A stretch of 64,000 nt of DNA from Halospeciosus flavus. GTDB taxonomy: Archaea; Halobacteriota; Halobacteria; Halobacteriales; Halobacteriaceae. The translations under genes were made by a program, and so were the position numbers. Where the stretch lies: assembly GCF_029814175.1 (NCBI RefSeq), contig NZ_CP122312.1, positions 2,480,001-2,544,000 on the forward strand. Direction: 5' to 3'. Position 1 is the stretch's first letter. Each line of letters opens with the position of its first letter. The notes beneath the pieces were generated by a model. It did no database searches and was not told where the DNA came from. It saw only the letters and a program-made list of their open reading frames with translations. Positions 33,233 through 42,331 of this stretch are shown here, piece after piece.

Positions 33233-34486
33233 TCAGGCGAAGATGTTCTTCGCGGCTTCGACGCCCTCGACGAGCGCCTCGACTTCCGCGCGCGTGTTGT
33301 AGAGGTAGAAGGAGGCACGCACGGAGGCCGGAATGTCCATCTTCTGGTGGAGCGGTTGGGTGCAGTGGTCGCCCGCGCGGATGGCGACGCCGTAGTCGTT
33401 GAGGATCGAGGAGAGGTCGTGGGCGTGGACGCCGTCGAGGTTGAACGAGACGAGACCGCCGCGGTCCTCGCCGAGTGGCGGGCCGTAGATCTCGATACCC
33501 TCGATCTCGGAGAGGCGTTCGTAGGCGTACTCGGTGACGTACTCCTCGTGCTCACTGATGCGGTCGAGTCCGATCTCGTCGAGGTAGTCGGCGGCGGCGT
33601 GGAGCGCGATGCCCTGCGAGATGACCGGCGTCCCGGCCTCGAACTTCCAGGGCAGGTCGTTCCACGTCGCGTCCTCGAAGTCGACCTTCCGGATCATCTC
33701 GCCGCCGTACTGGTAGGGCTCCATCTCCTCCAGCAGGTGTTTCTTCCCGTAGAGTCCGCCCACGCCGGTCGGCCCGGCCATCTTGTGCCCGGAGAAGGCG
33801 TAGAAGTCGGCGTCGATGGCCTCGACGTCGACCGGGCGGTTCGGGACGGCCTGCGCGCCGTCGACGAAGATGCGCGCGTCGTGTTCGTGGGCCATGTCCG
33901 CGAGTTCGCTCACGGGGTTGACGGTCCCGAGGACGTTCGAGACGTGGACGACGGAGACCATCGCCGTGTCGGGGCCGACGAGTTCCTTCGCGTGCTCCAT
34001 GTCGAGTTTCCCCTCGTCGTCGACGCGGATGTAGCGCACGTCCGCGCCGGTCTTCTTGGCGATCTGCTGCCAGGTGACCAGCGAGGCGTGGTGTTCCATC
34101 TCCGTGAGGACGACTTCGTCGCCCTCTCCGAGTTCGTTCAGCCCCCACGCGTAGGCGACGAGGTTCTCGGCCTCGGTGGTGTTCTTGGTGAACACCATCT
34201 CCTCGCGCTCGCCGGAGGCGCCGACGAACTCCGCCAGTCGGTCGTGTGCCTCCTCGTAGGCGACGGAGGCCTCCTGACTCAACTGGTGGATGCCGCGGTG
34301 GACGTTGGAGTTGTACTCGTAGTAGTACTCCGTGATGGCCTCGACGACCTGTTTCGGCGTCTGGGTCGTCGCGGCGTTGTCGAAGTAGACGAGCGGCGTC
34401 CCCTCCCCCACCTCGCGTTCGAGGACCGGGAAGTCCTCGCGGAGCCGCTGGACGTCGAGCGGACTCTCCGATTCCTGGGTTGCCAT
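33233..34486 (-). CDS. sufS: Cysteine desulfurase
   Basis: The 417-residue class V aminotransferase-fold enzyme removes sulfur from cysteine for Fe-S assembly. PLP Lys235 is in YAFSGHKMAGPTGVGGLYG and the active-site Cys in AIRAGDHCTQPLH, with the SufS-type short loop. N-terminal YFDNAATTQTP and NVHRGIHQLS further mark the SufS branch. It pairs with SufU, though separated by a reversed membrane gene. Confidence 0.93.
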   Translation of the reverse strand: MATQESESPLDVQRLREDFPVLEREVGEGTPLVYFDNAATTQTPKQVVEAITEYYYEYNSNVHRGIHQLSQEASVAYEEAHDRLAEFVGASGEREEMVFTKNTTEAENLVAYAWGLNELGEGDEVVLTEMEHHASLVTWQQIAKKTGADVRYIRVDDEGKLDMEHAKELVGPDTAMVSVVHVSNVLGTVNPVSELADMAHEHDARIFVDGAQAVPNRPVDVEAIDADFYAFSGHKMAGPTGVGGLYGKKHLLEEMEPYQYGGEMIRKVDFEDATWNDLPWKFEAGTPVISQGIALHAAADYLDEIGLDRISEHEEYVTEYAYERLSEIEGIEIYGPPLGEDRGGLVSFNLDGVHAHDLSSILNDYGVAIRAGDHCTQPLHQKMDIPASVRASFYLYNTRAEVEALVEGVEAAKNIFA

Positions 34487-34579
34487 TAGTGACGGCTAGC
34501 ACTGCGAGCCATTAGGTCTCTTCGGAAAAGCGGGGGTTTGCCGTGGTCGGCGACGCGTCCTCGGGCCGCGACCGCCGGG

Positions 34580-35581
34580 TCACGCGACCGACGGGACGCG
34601 ACCGGTTCGGAGGCGTTCGAGACCGACGACGGAGACACAGGAGACGAACGCGACGGTCCCGAGTTTCCCTCCCGCGCCGGGGAACGCGGCGGTGACGCCG
34701 ACGAAGACCACGCCCGAGACGCCGCCGGCGAGCGCGACGTGCATCAGGCTCCCCAGCCGGTCGGTCGAGGACATCCCCGCGAAGGAGGCACAGAAGGCGA
34801 CCGTCGCCAGCGTCGCGCCGGTACCCGGGAGGAGCGGGGGCAGGACGAGTCCCGCGACGAGGCCGACGAGTGCGGAGGCGACGACCGACCCGACGCCGAA
34901 CCGGCGGGACAGGACGGTCGTCGCGACGGCCCCGGCCGCGGCGACGGGGACGGCGGCGGACGCCGCGGCCCACGGGAGCGCACTCCCGACCGCGTAGTCG
35001 GCCGTCGTGAGGGCGGCGGTCGTCGCACAACCGAAGAAGGCGGTCGTCCCGAGTTTCCCGCCGTAGCCGTCGAAGACGCCGCGGCTGACGACGAACGCGA
35101 GACCGGCGAGGAGGCCCGCCGCCACGAGGTACGCGACGTCCGAGAACAGCGCCACGGAGGCCATCCCCACGAACGACCCGCAGTAGGCCGCCGCGTCGAC
35201 CTCCGGCAGGACGAGTCCCGCGACGAGGCCGACGAGCGCGGAGGCGACGACGGGCCCGAACCCGACGTGGACGCCGAGGACGTGCGTGAGCACGGCGGCG
35301 GCGACGGCGGCCGAGACCGCCGCGGCGTCGGTCCGGCCGAGCGAGGGGACGGCGGCCGCGACGCCGTGTGAACCCGTCGACGCGTGGACGGCCCGGTCGT
35401 ACTCGGCGGTGGCCGCGACCCCGCCGGTGAGGACGAGCAGCGTTTCGAGACCGGTCGCACCGCTCACGAGTCCGCGCTCGGCGAGCGTCCACGCGAGCAG
35501 GACGGCCGGGGTCCCGACCAGCGCCGCGAACGCCCCGAGCCGGACGGGTACGTATCCACTCTCTGACAATCGAAGAACCAC
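34580..35581 (-). CDS. Membrane protein with an internal duplication
   Basis: The product is about 333 residues with some ten hydrophobic helices. Two halves resemble each other: GPVVASALVGLVAGLVLPEV ... SFVGMASVALF ... GYGGKLGTTAF, and GSVVASALVGLVAGLVLPPL ... SFAGMSSTDRL ... GAGGKLGTVAF. The near-identical DNA segments lie near 34848-34885 and 35211-35250. Such repeats suggest a transport or channel-like fold made by duplication. No family match is obvious. The start is uncertain: GTG 35581 is chosen, with GTGs at 35629 and 35647 also in frame. Confidence 0.6.
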   Translation of the reverse strand: MVLRLSESGYVPVRLGAFAALVGTPAVLLAWTLAERGLVSGATGLETLLVLTGGVAATAEYDRAVHASTGSHGVAAAVPSLGRTDAAAVSAAVAAAVLTHVLGVHVGFGPVVASALVGLVAGLVLPEVDAAAYCGSFVGMASVALFSDVAYLVAAGLLAGLAFVVSRGVFDGYGGKLGTTAFFGCATTAALTTADYAVGSALPWAAASAAVPVAAAGAVATTVLSRRFGVGSVVASALVGLVAGLVLPPLLPGTGATLATVAFCASFAGMSSTDRLGSLMHVALAGGVSGVVFVGVTAAFPGAGGKLGTVAFVSCVSVVGLERLRTGRVPSVA

Positions 35582-35659
35582 TGGAACACGTCGAGGTAGG
35601 AGACGAAGGTGGTTTGAGTCTGATGCCACCGGCGGCGCGTGCCGCACCGTCCGTGGCCG

Positions 35660-35956
35660 CTACAGTCTGAGGAACTGGGCGTGACGGGTGTCCTCGACGT
35701 CGAGGACGTTCGGCTCCGCGACGAACCCCGCGTCGACGGCGAGGGCGACGGCCTCCTCGCCGACGAGGTTCCCGATGGACGCGCGGGCGAGGGTCTCCTC
35801 GACCTCTTCGGGCGTAGCCTCCTCGCCGCCGTAGAACTCCTCGGTCACGGTGAGCGAGACGCCACGCTCCTCGTCCTCGAAGGACTCGCCCAGGACGTCC
35901 GCGTCACAGACGGTGACGAGGAGGCCCTGGTCGGTGTGGCGCTCGGAGACGATCAT
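35660..35956 (-). CDS. DUF424 family protein
   Basis: The 98-residue product reads MIVSERHTDQGLLVTVCDAD and later SLTVTEEFYGGEEATPEEVEETL, IGNLVGEEAVALAVDAGFV and ANVLDVEDTRHAQF-like residues, the pattern of the archaeal DUF424 family, one of the small conserved proteins sometimes found near translation genes. ATG 35956 fits the family start; an upstream GTG at 35965 overlaps the TPR-gene stop. It directly follows the TPR gene and is probably co-transcribed. Confidence 0.75.
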   Translation of the reverse strand: MIVSERHTDQGLLVTVCDADVLGESFEDEERGVSLTVTEEFYGGEEATPEEVEETLARASIGNLVGEEAVALAVDAGFVAEPNVLDVEDTRHAQFLRL

Positions 35957-35961
35957 CGCGC

Positions 35962-36918
35962 TCACTCGCTCTCGTGTTCGACGTCGATGTCGTCGAGGAT
36001 GTCCTGGAGGTCACTGTCCTGTCGGGCCGGTTGGCCGCGCGGCGCCTGCTGCCCCTGTCGCTGACCCTGTGGAGGCTGCTGACCCTGTCGAGGTTGCTGG
36101 CCGCCACGAGGTTGGCCGGGCTGTTGACCCCGTCCGCCCTGCTGGGGCTGCTGGCCACCCTGACCGTGACTCGGGCTGCCCTGTTCGACGAGTCGCTCTT
36201 CCTGTTGCTGGCGGATCTCCTCGGCGTGCTGTTCGACCTCCTGGGCCTCCTGCTCGCGGCCGAGTTGGTCGAGTGCGCGGGCCTTCTCCTCGAAGACGTC
36301 GGCCTGGCGGAAGCCGAGGCGGATGGCGTTGTCGAAGCAGTCGACGGCCTCCTCGTGGCGGCCCTGCTCGTTCTCCATGAAGCCGAGGTTGTACCAGGCC
36401 TGCGGGACGTGTTTGTCCTTCTTGACGGCCTGTTCTGCGTGCTCGTAGGCTTCGGTGGTCTTGCCGTACTCCCAGAGAGCGTAGGCGAGGTTCGTCTCGG
36501 CCTGGGCGGCGAACTCGCCGTCCTCGTCGACGAACAGCGCCTCCTGCTGGGCGCTGGCGGCCTCGTCCCACTCCTCCAGTTCGGCGTGGGCGATGCCCTT
36601 GTTGACCCACGCCTCCTGACGGGTACGGTCGTCGTCGGCGAAGCGGGCCGCGCGCTCGAAGGCGTCGACGGCCTGTTCGTGACGGTTGACGCCGATGTAG
36701 CTCAGGCCGACGTCGATGAGTTCGTCCGCGTCGACGTCGTCGGAGGCGACGTTGCGCTCGTCGAGCGTGTCGGCGAGGACGCGGGTGTCGACCGGGTCGA
36801 CCGTCTCGGGGTCGACGGCTAGCTCCGGCGGGTCGAGATCGAACCCCTCGTACGGATCGTCGAAGCCCTGCCCTTCGGAGAAGTGGTGCTTCTCGGGCGG
36901 CTTCCCGTCGTCGGACAT
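35962..36918 (-). CDS. TPR repeat protein with Gln/Gly-rich C-terminus
   Basis: The 318-residue product has four to five TPR-like helix pairs at about residues 60-230 (for example IGVNRHEQAVDAFERAARFA and YNLGFMENEQGRHEEAVDCF), which bind partner proteins. From about residue 240 to 300 it is a low-complexity run of Gln, Gly, Pro and Arg (GQGGQQPQQGGRGQQPGQ), ending in an acidic helix DLQDILDDIDVEHESE. Flexible tails of that type are unusual in haloarchaeal proteins, which are mostly acidic. Its stop is close to the start of DUF424. Partner unknown. Confidence 0.75.
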   Translation of the reverse strand: MSDDGKPPEKHHFSEGQGFDDPYEGFDLDPPELAVDPETVDPVDTRVLADTLDERNVASDDVDADELIDVGLSYIGVNRHEQAVDAFERAARFADDDRTRQEAWVNKGIAHAELEEWDEAASAQQEALFVDEDGEFAAQAETNLAYALWEYGKTTEAYEHAEQAVKKDKHVPQAWYNLGFMENEQGRHEEAVDCFDNAIRLGFRQADVFEEKARALDQLGREQEAQEVEQHAEEIRQQQEERLVEQGSPSHGQGGQQPQQGGRGQQPGQPRGGQQPRQGQQPPQGQRQGQQAPRGQPARQDSDLQDILDDIDVEHESE

Positions 36919-36971
36919 AACCCCCGATATGGGAGGCGCGGAGTTAAGGCCTGCGGGACCCTACTGTCGAT

Positions 36972-37526
36972 ATGCGACTCTTCGTGAGTGTCGACCTGCC
37001 GGACGAACTCGCACCGGCGGTCGAGGCCGTACAGAGCGAGTTCCGCGACGCGAGCGGGTTGAGCTTCACCGACCCCGAACAGGCTCACTTGACGATGAAG
37101 TTCCTCGGCGACGTGCCCGAGGCCGAAGTCGGCGCCGTCGAGGAGGCACTCACCCACGCCGCCGAGGAGGCGGCAGTCGAACCGTTCGAGGCCGACGTCG
37201 AGGGGTTGGGCGTCTTCCCGAATCTCGACTACATCAGCGTCGTCTGGGCGGGGATCGGCCGCGGGACCGAGGAACTCACCCGACTGCACGAGGCCGTCGA
37301 ACACCGGATGGTCGACATCGGCTTCGACCCGGAGGACCACGAGTTCACGCCCCACGTGACGCTCGCACGGATGCAACACGCCGGCGGCAAGGAACTCGTC
37401 CAGGACCTCGTCGAGGAGACTCACCCCGAGATCGGGACGATGCGCGTCGAGGAACTCCGCCTGACCGAGAGCGAACTCACCTCGGAGGGTCCGGAGTACT
37501 CGACGGTCCACGCCGTCGAACTCTGA
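36972..37526 (+). CDS. thpR: RNA 2',3'-cyclic phosphodiesterase
   Basis: This 184-residue enzyme of the 2H superfamily has both catalytic motifs, QAHLTMKFLGD at about residue 38 and FTPHVTLARMQ at about residue 128. It begins MRLFVSVDLPDEL, as family members do. It opens 2',3'-cyclic phosphates or joins 2'-5' RNA ends. The gene is divergent from the TPR gene (53 bases) and its end is two bases from the opposing gene. Confidence 0.9.
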   Translation: MRLFVSVDLPDELAPAVEAVQSEFRDASGLSFTDPEQAHLTMKFLGDVPEAEVGAVEEALTHAAEEAAVEPFEADVEGLGVFPNLDYISVVWAGIGRGTEELTRLHEAVEHRMVDIGFDPEDHEFTPHVTLARMQHAGGKELVQDLVEETHPEIGTMRVEELRLTESELTSEGPEYSTVHAVEL

Positions 37527-37528
37527 CG

Positions 37529-37918
37529 CTAGTCCTCGCGCCAGGTCTCTATCTCGTTTTCGAGCGCGGTCGCGACCTCCTCGTAGTCTCTGAGCGTGAG
37601 CGAGTCGGCGGTGAGGAACACGCCCTCGCGTTCGGTCGCCACGCGGAGGAGGTAGCCGTTCTCGAAGGAGCGGAGCGTGTACTCGTAGCCGCCGAGTTCC
37701 GACCCGCCGTAGGTGTCCTGGGTCATCTGGAACGCCTGCCACTCGTGGCCGACGAACGAGGAGAGGTCGGCGTCGCGTTCGAGGTCGTTCCGGAGGTAGA
37801 TCTGGTCGTACTCGGTGCGCGTGAAGTAGGTGATAGAGCGGAGACTGTCGCCGACGGCGGCGCGGGCGATGCTACGGATTCGTTCGGCGCCGTCCTCACC
37901 GAGGAGTGTGTTGCCCAT
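37529..37918 (-). CDS. Conserved haloarchaeal protein, function unknown
   Basis: The 129-residue soluble product begins [20 protein letters not shown] and contains [35 protein letters not shown] and [18 protein letters not shown]. It looks like a compact alpha/beta domain; I recall similar haloarchaeal proteins under a DUF number, with no assigned role. ATG 37918 is preferred over the upstream in-frame Met. It is convergent with thpR and divergent from the L39e operon. Confidence 0.6.
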   Translation of the reverse strand: MGNTLLGEDGAERIRSIARAAVGDSLRSITYFTRTEYDQIYLRNDLERDADLSSFVGHEWQAFQMTQDTYGGSELGGYEYTLRSFENGYLLRVATEREGVFLTADSLTLRDYEEVATALENEIETWRED

Positions 37919-38025
37919 ACACAGGGGTCGACTGCCTCGGTCATAAAACTCGGCGGCCCACACGGTCTTTCGGCGGGGACGAGAAGAACAACGTTTTATG
38001 CACGGCAGGGGAAGTGACGAACACT

Positions 38026-38178
38026 ATGAGCAAGAAGAACAAGGCCAAGAAGAAGCGACTGGCCAAACTCGAGAACCAGAACAGCCGCGTCCCGGCCTGG
38101 GTCATCATGAAGACGGACCGCGACACGCAGCGCAACCCCAAGCGACGCCACTGGCGGCGTAACGACACCGACGAGTAA
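38026..38178 (+). CDS. rpl39e: Ribosomal protein L39e
   Basis: The 50-residue basic protein begins [20 protein letters not shown] and contains [12 protein letters not shown] and [11 protein letters not shown], the complete L39e signature. It lines the exit tunnel of the large subunit. A TATA-like element, CGTTTTATGC (around 37992-38001), lies about 28 bases before the ATG. It leads rpl31e and eif6, two bases apart from each, so three translation genes form one operon. Confidence 0.95.
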   Translation: MSKKNKAKKKRLAKLENQNSRVPAWVIMKTDRDTQRNPKRRHWRRNDTDE

Positions 38179-38180
38179 CG

Positions 38181-38462
38181 ATGAGTGCCAGTGACTTCGA
38201 GGAGCGCATCGTCACCGTCCCGCTCCGCGACGCGAAGGCCGCACCGAAGCACGCCCGCGCAGACAAGGCGATGAAGCTCGTTCGCGAGCACCTCGCCCAG
38301 CACCTCAACGTCGACGAGGACGCCGTCCGTCTCGACTCGTCCATCAACGAGGCCGTCTGGTCGCGTGGGAAGAAGAACCCGCCGAGTAAGCTTCGCGTCC
38401 GCGCCGCCCGCTTCGAGGAAGAGGGCGAGGCGGTCGTCGAGGCCGAACACGCCGAAGAGTAA
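38181..38462 (+). CDS. rpl31e: Ribosomal protein L31e
   Basis: The 93-residue protein has the archaeal L31e pattern: [40 protein letters not shown] and [20 protein letters not shown]. The C-terminus is acidic ([15 protein letters not shown]), a halophilic tail. It sits on the large subunit near the exit of the tunnel. It is two bases after rpl39e and two before eif6. Confidence 0.95.
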   Translation: MSASDFEERIVTVPLRDAKAAPKHARADKAMKLVREHLAQHLNVDEDAVRLDSSINEAVWSRGKKNPPSKLRVRAARFEEEGEAVVEAEHAEE

Positions 38463-38464
38463 GG

Positions 38465-39130
38465 GTGCTACGCGCGTCGTTCGCGGGGTCGCCGTACGTC
38501 GGCGTCTTCGCACGAGCTACCGACGATTGCCTGCTCGTCCGACCGGACCTCGACGACGACCTCGTCGACGACCTGTCCGAGGAGCTCGAGGTCCCCGCCG
38601 TCCCGACGACGGTCGGTGGATCCGCAACCGTCGGCGCGCTCGCTACGGGTAACTCGAACGGCATCCTCGTCAGCGGTCGCGCTCGCGATCTCGAGATCGA
38701 GCGCATCGAGGAAGAGACCGACCTCGACGTGGGCAAACTCCCCGGGAAGGTCAACGCCGCCGGCAACATCGTGCTGGCCAACGACACCGGCGCGTACGTC
38801 CACCCGGACCTCTCGCGCGAGGCCGTCCAGGCCGTGCAGGACACACTCGACGTCCCCGTCACACGGGGGACCATCGGCGAGACCGACACCGTCGGGACCG
38901 CGGCCGTCGCGAACAACCGCGGCGTCCTCTGCCACCCGAAGGCGACCGACGACGAACTCGACGCCGTCGAGGACGCCCTCGACGCGCACGCGGACATCGG
39001 CACCATCAACTACGGTGCCCCGCTCGTCGGGTCGGGTCTCGTCGCCAACGACGGTGGCTACGTCGTCGGCGAGGAGACCACGGGTCCGGAACTCGGGCGC
39101 ATCGAGGACGCGCTCGGCTTCATCGACTGA
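38465..39130 (+). CDS. eif6: Translation initiation factor aIF6
   Basis: The 221-residue protein has the five-fold repeated pentein structure of eIF6, visible as spaced segments such as [61 protein letters not shown] and [19 protein letters not shown]. It binds the large subunit and blocks joining. Start is GTG 38465. Downstream I would expect rpl18a (LX) before pfdA, but it is not here. Confidence 0.94.
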   Translation: MLRASFAGSPYVGVFARATDDCLLVRPDLDDDLVDDLSEELEVPAVPTTVGGSATVGALATGNSNGILVSGRARDLEIERIEEETDLDVGKLPGKVNAAGNIVLANDTGAYVHPDLSREAVQAVQDTLDVPVTRGTIGETDTVGTAAVANNRGVLCHPKATDDELDAVEDALDAHADIGTINYGAPLVGSGLVANDGGYVVGEETTGPELGRIEDALGFID

Positions 39131-39311
39131 CGGCCGCCGCTCGTCAGTCGTCGTTTCCGTTCTCTCCGACTCTGACTTCGACTCGTGGCCGTGGCCACGT
39201 GCTACTCTCCGATTTCTCCCTCGAACGTCCGTACTGCTCGAACGGCGAGGCCGACGCCGTCGGGTTTCTGAGTAGGAAGATACTTCCCGCTCGCGGACTG
39301 GATTCTTGAAC
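39131..39311 (+). promoter_or_regulatory. eif6-pfdA spacer without rpl18a; pfdA promoter
   Basis: The 181-base gap holds no gene of note. The small ribosomal gene rpl18a (LX), which often sits between eif6 and pfdA in haloarchaea, is absent; I read all three forward frames and found no relic. The end of the gap has GGAAGATACTTCCC (about 39275-39288), an imperfect dyad with a TATA-like centre, about 27 bases before ATG 39312, so pfdA may have its own promoter. Confidence 0.5.
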
Positions 39312-39779
39312 ATGAGTCTTGGAGGAGGCGGTGGCGGTCAACAGCAGCTACAGGAACTGTCCCAGCAACTGCAGGCCCTCGAGGAGGAGAAGGAGGCCCT
39401 CGAGGCCCAGATTGAAGAGTTCGAGGCCGAGAAGCTCGAAATCGACGAGGCCATCGAGGCGCTCGACGCCATCGAGAGCGGCTCGACGGTGCAGGTGCCC
39501 CTCGGCGGCGGCGCCTACGTCCGCGCGGAAGTGCAGGACATGGACGAGATCGTCGTCAACCTCGGCGCCGACTACGCGGCCGAGCAGACCGAGGAGGAAG
39601 CCGCGGAGACGCTCGACAACAAGAAGGACCACGTCGACGAGCAGATCGAGGACGTCAAAGAGGAGATCGCGGAACTGGAGTCCGAGATGTCCCAGCTCGA
39701 ACAGCAGGCCCAGCAGATGCAACAGCAGATGATGCAACAGCAGATGCAGCAGGCCCAGCAGCAGGAAGACCAGGAGTAG
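39312..39779 (+). CDS. pfdA: Prefoldin alpha subunit
   Basis: The 155-residue protein has two coiled-coil arms (about residues 9-56 and 95-140) around a short beta hairpin (QVPLGGGAYVRAEVQD at about 59-75), the layout of prefoldin alpha, which captures unfolded chains for the thermosome. The end is rich in Gln and Met (QQMQQQMMQQQMQQAQQQED). Start ATG 39312; the TTG two codons earlier is not needed. The gene leads ftsY by four bases, forming an operon for nascent-chain handling. Confidence 0.93.
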   Translation: MSLGGGGGGQQQLQELSQQLQALEEEKEALEAQIEEFEAEKLEIDEAIEALDAIESGSTVQVPLGGGAYVRAEVQDMDEIVVNLGADYAAEQTEEEAAETLDNKKDHVDEQIEDVKEEIAELESEMSQLEQQAQQMQQQMMQQQMQQAQQQEDQE

Positions 39780-39783
39780 ATAG

Positions 39784-40971
39784 ATGTTCGACGGGCTGAA
39801 GGACAAGCTCAACAACTTCCGTAAAGACGCCGAAGAAGTCGCCGAGGAGAAGGCCGAGGAAGTCGAGGAACCCGAAGCGGAGGCCGAAGCCGAGACCGCG
39901 GAAGCGGAGACGGAGACGGCGGCCGAAGCGGAGGCACCCGAGACCGAAGCCGAGGCCGAGACGGAGACCGAGGCGGCCGAAGCGGAGGAACCGGAGAGCG
40001 AAGCGGTCGAGGAACCCGAAGCAGCGGCGACCGAGGAAGCGGCCGAAGGAGCCGAGGAGGAGACCGAGACCGAATCGTCCTCCGGCACGAGTTTCACCCG
40101 GAAGGCGAAGTCCTTCGCCCGCGGACGGGTCGTCATCGAAGAGGAGGACCTCGAGGACCAGTTGTGGGACCTCGAGATGGCCCTCCTCGAGAGCGACGTC
40201 GAGATGAGCGTCGCCGAGGAGATTCTCGACCGGATTCGTGAGGAACTCGTCGGCGAGGAGAAGAAGTTCACCGAGAGCACCGGCGACCTCGTCGAGTCGG
40301 CGCTCCGGGACGCGCTCCTCGAAGTCATCGGCGTCGGCCAGTTCGACTTCGTCGAGCGCATCGAACAGACCGAGAAGCCGGTCGTCGTCATCTTCACCGG
40401 CATCAACGGCGTCGGGAAGACGACGAGCATCGCGAAACTCTCGAAGTACCTCGAAGACCGGGGTCTCTCGACGGTGCTCGCCAACGGCGACACCTACCGC
40501 GCCGGCGCGAACGAGCAGATTCGTGAACACGCGGAGACCCTCGGGACCGAGATAATCACCCACGAGCAGGGTGGCGACCCGGCGGCCGTCATCTACGACG
40601 GCCTCGAGTACGCCCAGGCCAACGACATCGACGTCGTCCTCGGCGACACCGCGGGCCGCCTCCACACCTCGGAGGACCTGATGGCCCAACTCGAGAAGAT
40701 CGACCGCGTCGTCGACCCCGACATGACTATCTTCGTCGACGAGGCGGTCGCCGGCCAGGACGCGGTCAACCGCGCGAAGGAGTTCGACTCCGCCGCGGAG
40801 ATCGACGGCGCCATCCTGACGAAGGCCGACGCCGACTCGCAGGGCGGTGCGGCCATCTCCGTCGCCCACGTCACGGGCAAACCCATCCTCTTCCTCGGGA
40901 CGGGCCAGGGGTACGACGACATCCAGCGCTTCGACCCCGAGGCGCTGGTCGACGACCTCCTCTCCGAGTAG
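39784..40971 (+). CDS. ftsY: Signal recognition particle receptor FtsY
   Basis: The 395-residue GTPase has an acidic A domain (about residues 20-100) built of Glu/Ala/Thr/Pro repeats, then the NG domain: G1 GINGVGKTT at 206-214, DTAGR near 292, TKAD near 345. It docks SRP54-bound ribosomes at the membrane; SRP54 is encoded 1.4 kb downstream. The low-complexity A domain (EAEAETAEAETETAAEAEAP) is longer in repeats than needed for membrane binding and probably serves halophilic solubility. Confidence 0.96.
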   Translation: MFDGLKDKLNNFRKDAEEVAEEKAEEVEEPEAEAEAETAEAETETAAEAEAPETEAEAETETEAAEAEEPESEAVEEPEAAATEEAAEGAEEETETESSSGTSFTRKAKSFARGRVVIEEEDLEDQLWDLEMALLESDVEMSVAEEILDRIREELVGEEKKFTESTGDLVESALRDALLEVIGVGQFDFVERIEQTEKPVVVIFTGINGVGKTTSIAKLSKYLEDRGLSTVLANGDTYRAGANEQIREHAETLGTEIITHEQGGDPAAVIYDGLEYAQANDIDVVLGDTAGRLHTSEDLMAQLEKIDRVVDPDMTIFVDEAVAGQDAVNRAKEFDSAAEIDGAILTKADADSQGGAAISVAHVTGKPILFLGTGQGYDDIQRFDPEALVDDLLSE

Positions 40972-40981
40972 CGGACTCGGC

Positions 40982-41668
40982 TCAGGGGAGGCGTCGGCGC
41001 ACCCACCCGTACGCTTCGTCGTTCCAGTAGAGCAGTGCCACCGTCAGTGGGAACACCAGCGTCGAGAGGTCCCACGAGTAGGTGGTGATGGCCGTCCCGA
41101 ACAGGGCCGTCGCGCCCGCCAGCGGCAGGAGGACCGAGAAGGTACACCCGACGCAGGTGACGAGACCGAGCAGGCCGGCGACGACGCCGCGGGTCGCCTC
41201 CAGCAGACGGGCGTAGACGAGGTACGCCAGCGAGAGGTAGCCGACGAGTTTGAACGGGACGATACTCGCCTGCACGAGCAGGCCGTCGTAGAAGACGAAC
41301 GGCGCCCACCCCGGCGTGGCGTCGAACCGCACGTCGAGGGCGGTGCCGGGTTCGCCGGCGCCGAACTGCAAGAGGCCGCCCGCGACGAACAGCAGGACGG
41401 CGTAGAGGGTCGTGACACCGAGCGCGAAGGCGTACTGCCGGACGTTCTGGGCGGTCGCGTCGACGTTCATCGCCGCCCACAGTCCCACGTTGATCCAGAC
41501 GAACGGGTAGACGACGTAACGGACGTCCGCGACGGCGACGCTCGCCACCTGCAGGTAGACGAGCACGGCCATCGCCTCGGCGAAGCAGACGCCGGTCCAC
41601 CACGCCAACGCCTCCGTGCCGAGACCGTACGTCCGTAGGCGGTCCCCGAGACCGGTGTCGGTACTCAC
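40982..41668 (-). CDS. Haloarchaeal multi-helix membrane protein with CVGC motif
   Basis: The 228-residue product has about seven hydrophobic helices. A late helix holds GLVTCVGCTFSVLLPLAG, with two Cys three apart, which could bind a metal or thiol. The stretch WWTGVCFAEAMAVLVYLQ begins the first helix, and FPLTVALLYWNDEAYG the end. I know similar haloarchaeal proteins of unknown role. Start is GTG 41668. It is convergent with ftsY and lies next to another unknown gene. Confidence 0.6.
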   Translation of the reverse strand: MSTDTGLGDRLRTYGLGTEALAWWTGVCFAEAMAVLVYLQVASVAVADVRYVVYPFVWINVGLWAAMNVDATAQNVRQYAFALGVTTLYAVLLFVAGGLLQFGAGEPGTALDVRFDATPGWAPFVFYDGLLVQASIVPFKLVGYLSLAYLVYARLLEATRGVVAGLLGLVTCVGCTFSVLLPLAGATALFGTAITTYSWDLSTLVFPLTVALLYWNDEAYGWVRRRLP

Positions 41669-41745
41669 GCTCGGCGGTTGGGCCCCGAGGCCCGTATACT
41701 CGTCCCTTCGACGCGCGACGCCCCTCGGTCGTCAGCCGTCGACGA

Positions 41746-42243
41746 TCAGTCGAGGCGGGTCTCGGGCGCGCTCCCGGCGACGAGTACGAGGTCGTGTTCG
41801 TCGCCGTCGCGGGTGAAAGCCCGGACGTTCTCGGGGCCCCACGGCGGCACCGCGACCAGGAGTCGGGCGGCGAAGTCGTCGGTGATCCCGGGTTCCCTGT
41901 CGCCCTTCGGGTGGGAGAGGAACCGGCCCTGCGTCCCGCCGGCGGGCGTCGCGAGGTCGACGCCGAAGACGTTCTTCACGGTCTCGCCCGCGCCGGGGAA
42001 GTAGAAGTCCGAGAACACCGGGGTCTCCGGGTCGAGGTCGGCGAGCGGCGTGTCCCCGCGGCCCTGGTCGGAGTCGAGGTCGGAATCGGGGCTGGCGTCG
42101 AGGTCACCCGCGGCCGTGGTCGCGAGCGCGACCGTGAGCGGCCTGGGGTCGGCGTCGGCCGCGAGTTCGCAGAGCACCTCCACCAGTGGGTGGGTCGCGT
42201 ACACCGGGTCGCGCTCGTCGGTGTCGACGTCGGGAGTTGCCAT
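41746..42243 (-). CDS. Acidic protein of unknown function
   Basis: The 165-residue product contains RDPVYATHPLVEVLCELAAD, PRPLTVALATTAAGDL, SDFYFPGAGETVKNVFGVDL and QGRFLSHPKGDREPGITDDF. It has no membrane helix and looks like a small soluble alpha/beta protein. The sequence between residues 50 and 70 is a low-complexity Asp-rich linker. Divergent from srp54 by 88 bases. No activity can be assigned. Confidence 0.55.
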   Translation of the reverse strand: MATPDVDTDERDPVYATHPLVEVLCELAADADPRPLTVALATTAAGDLDASPDSDLDSDQGRGDTPLADLDPETPVFSDFYFPGAGETVKNVFGVDLATPAGGTQGRFLSHPKGDREPGITDDFAARLLVAVPPWGPENVRAFTRDGDEHDLVLVAGSAPETRLD

Positions 42244-42331
42244 CTACCAGTGAGGAGGTGCTCGGTGGGGAAGAAGCCGACGCCGAGTGACGCACAAGCC
42301 TTTAACGCCGCCGTCCCCTCTCATCTAGCAA

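Noticed and set aside
39131..39311. Relic of rpl18a
   Set aside because: None of the frames shows the expected residues, so only its absence is reported.
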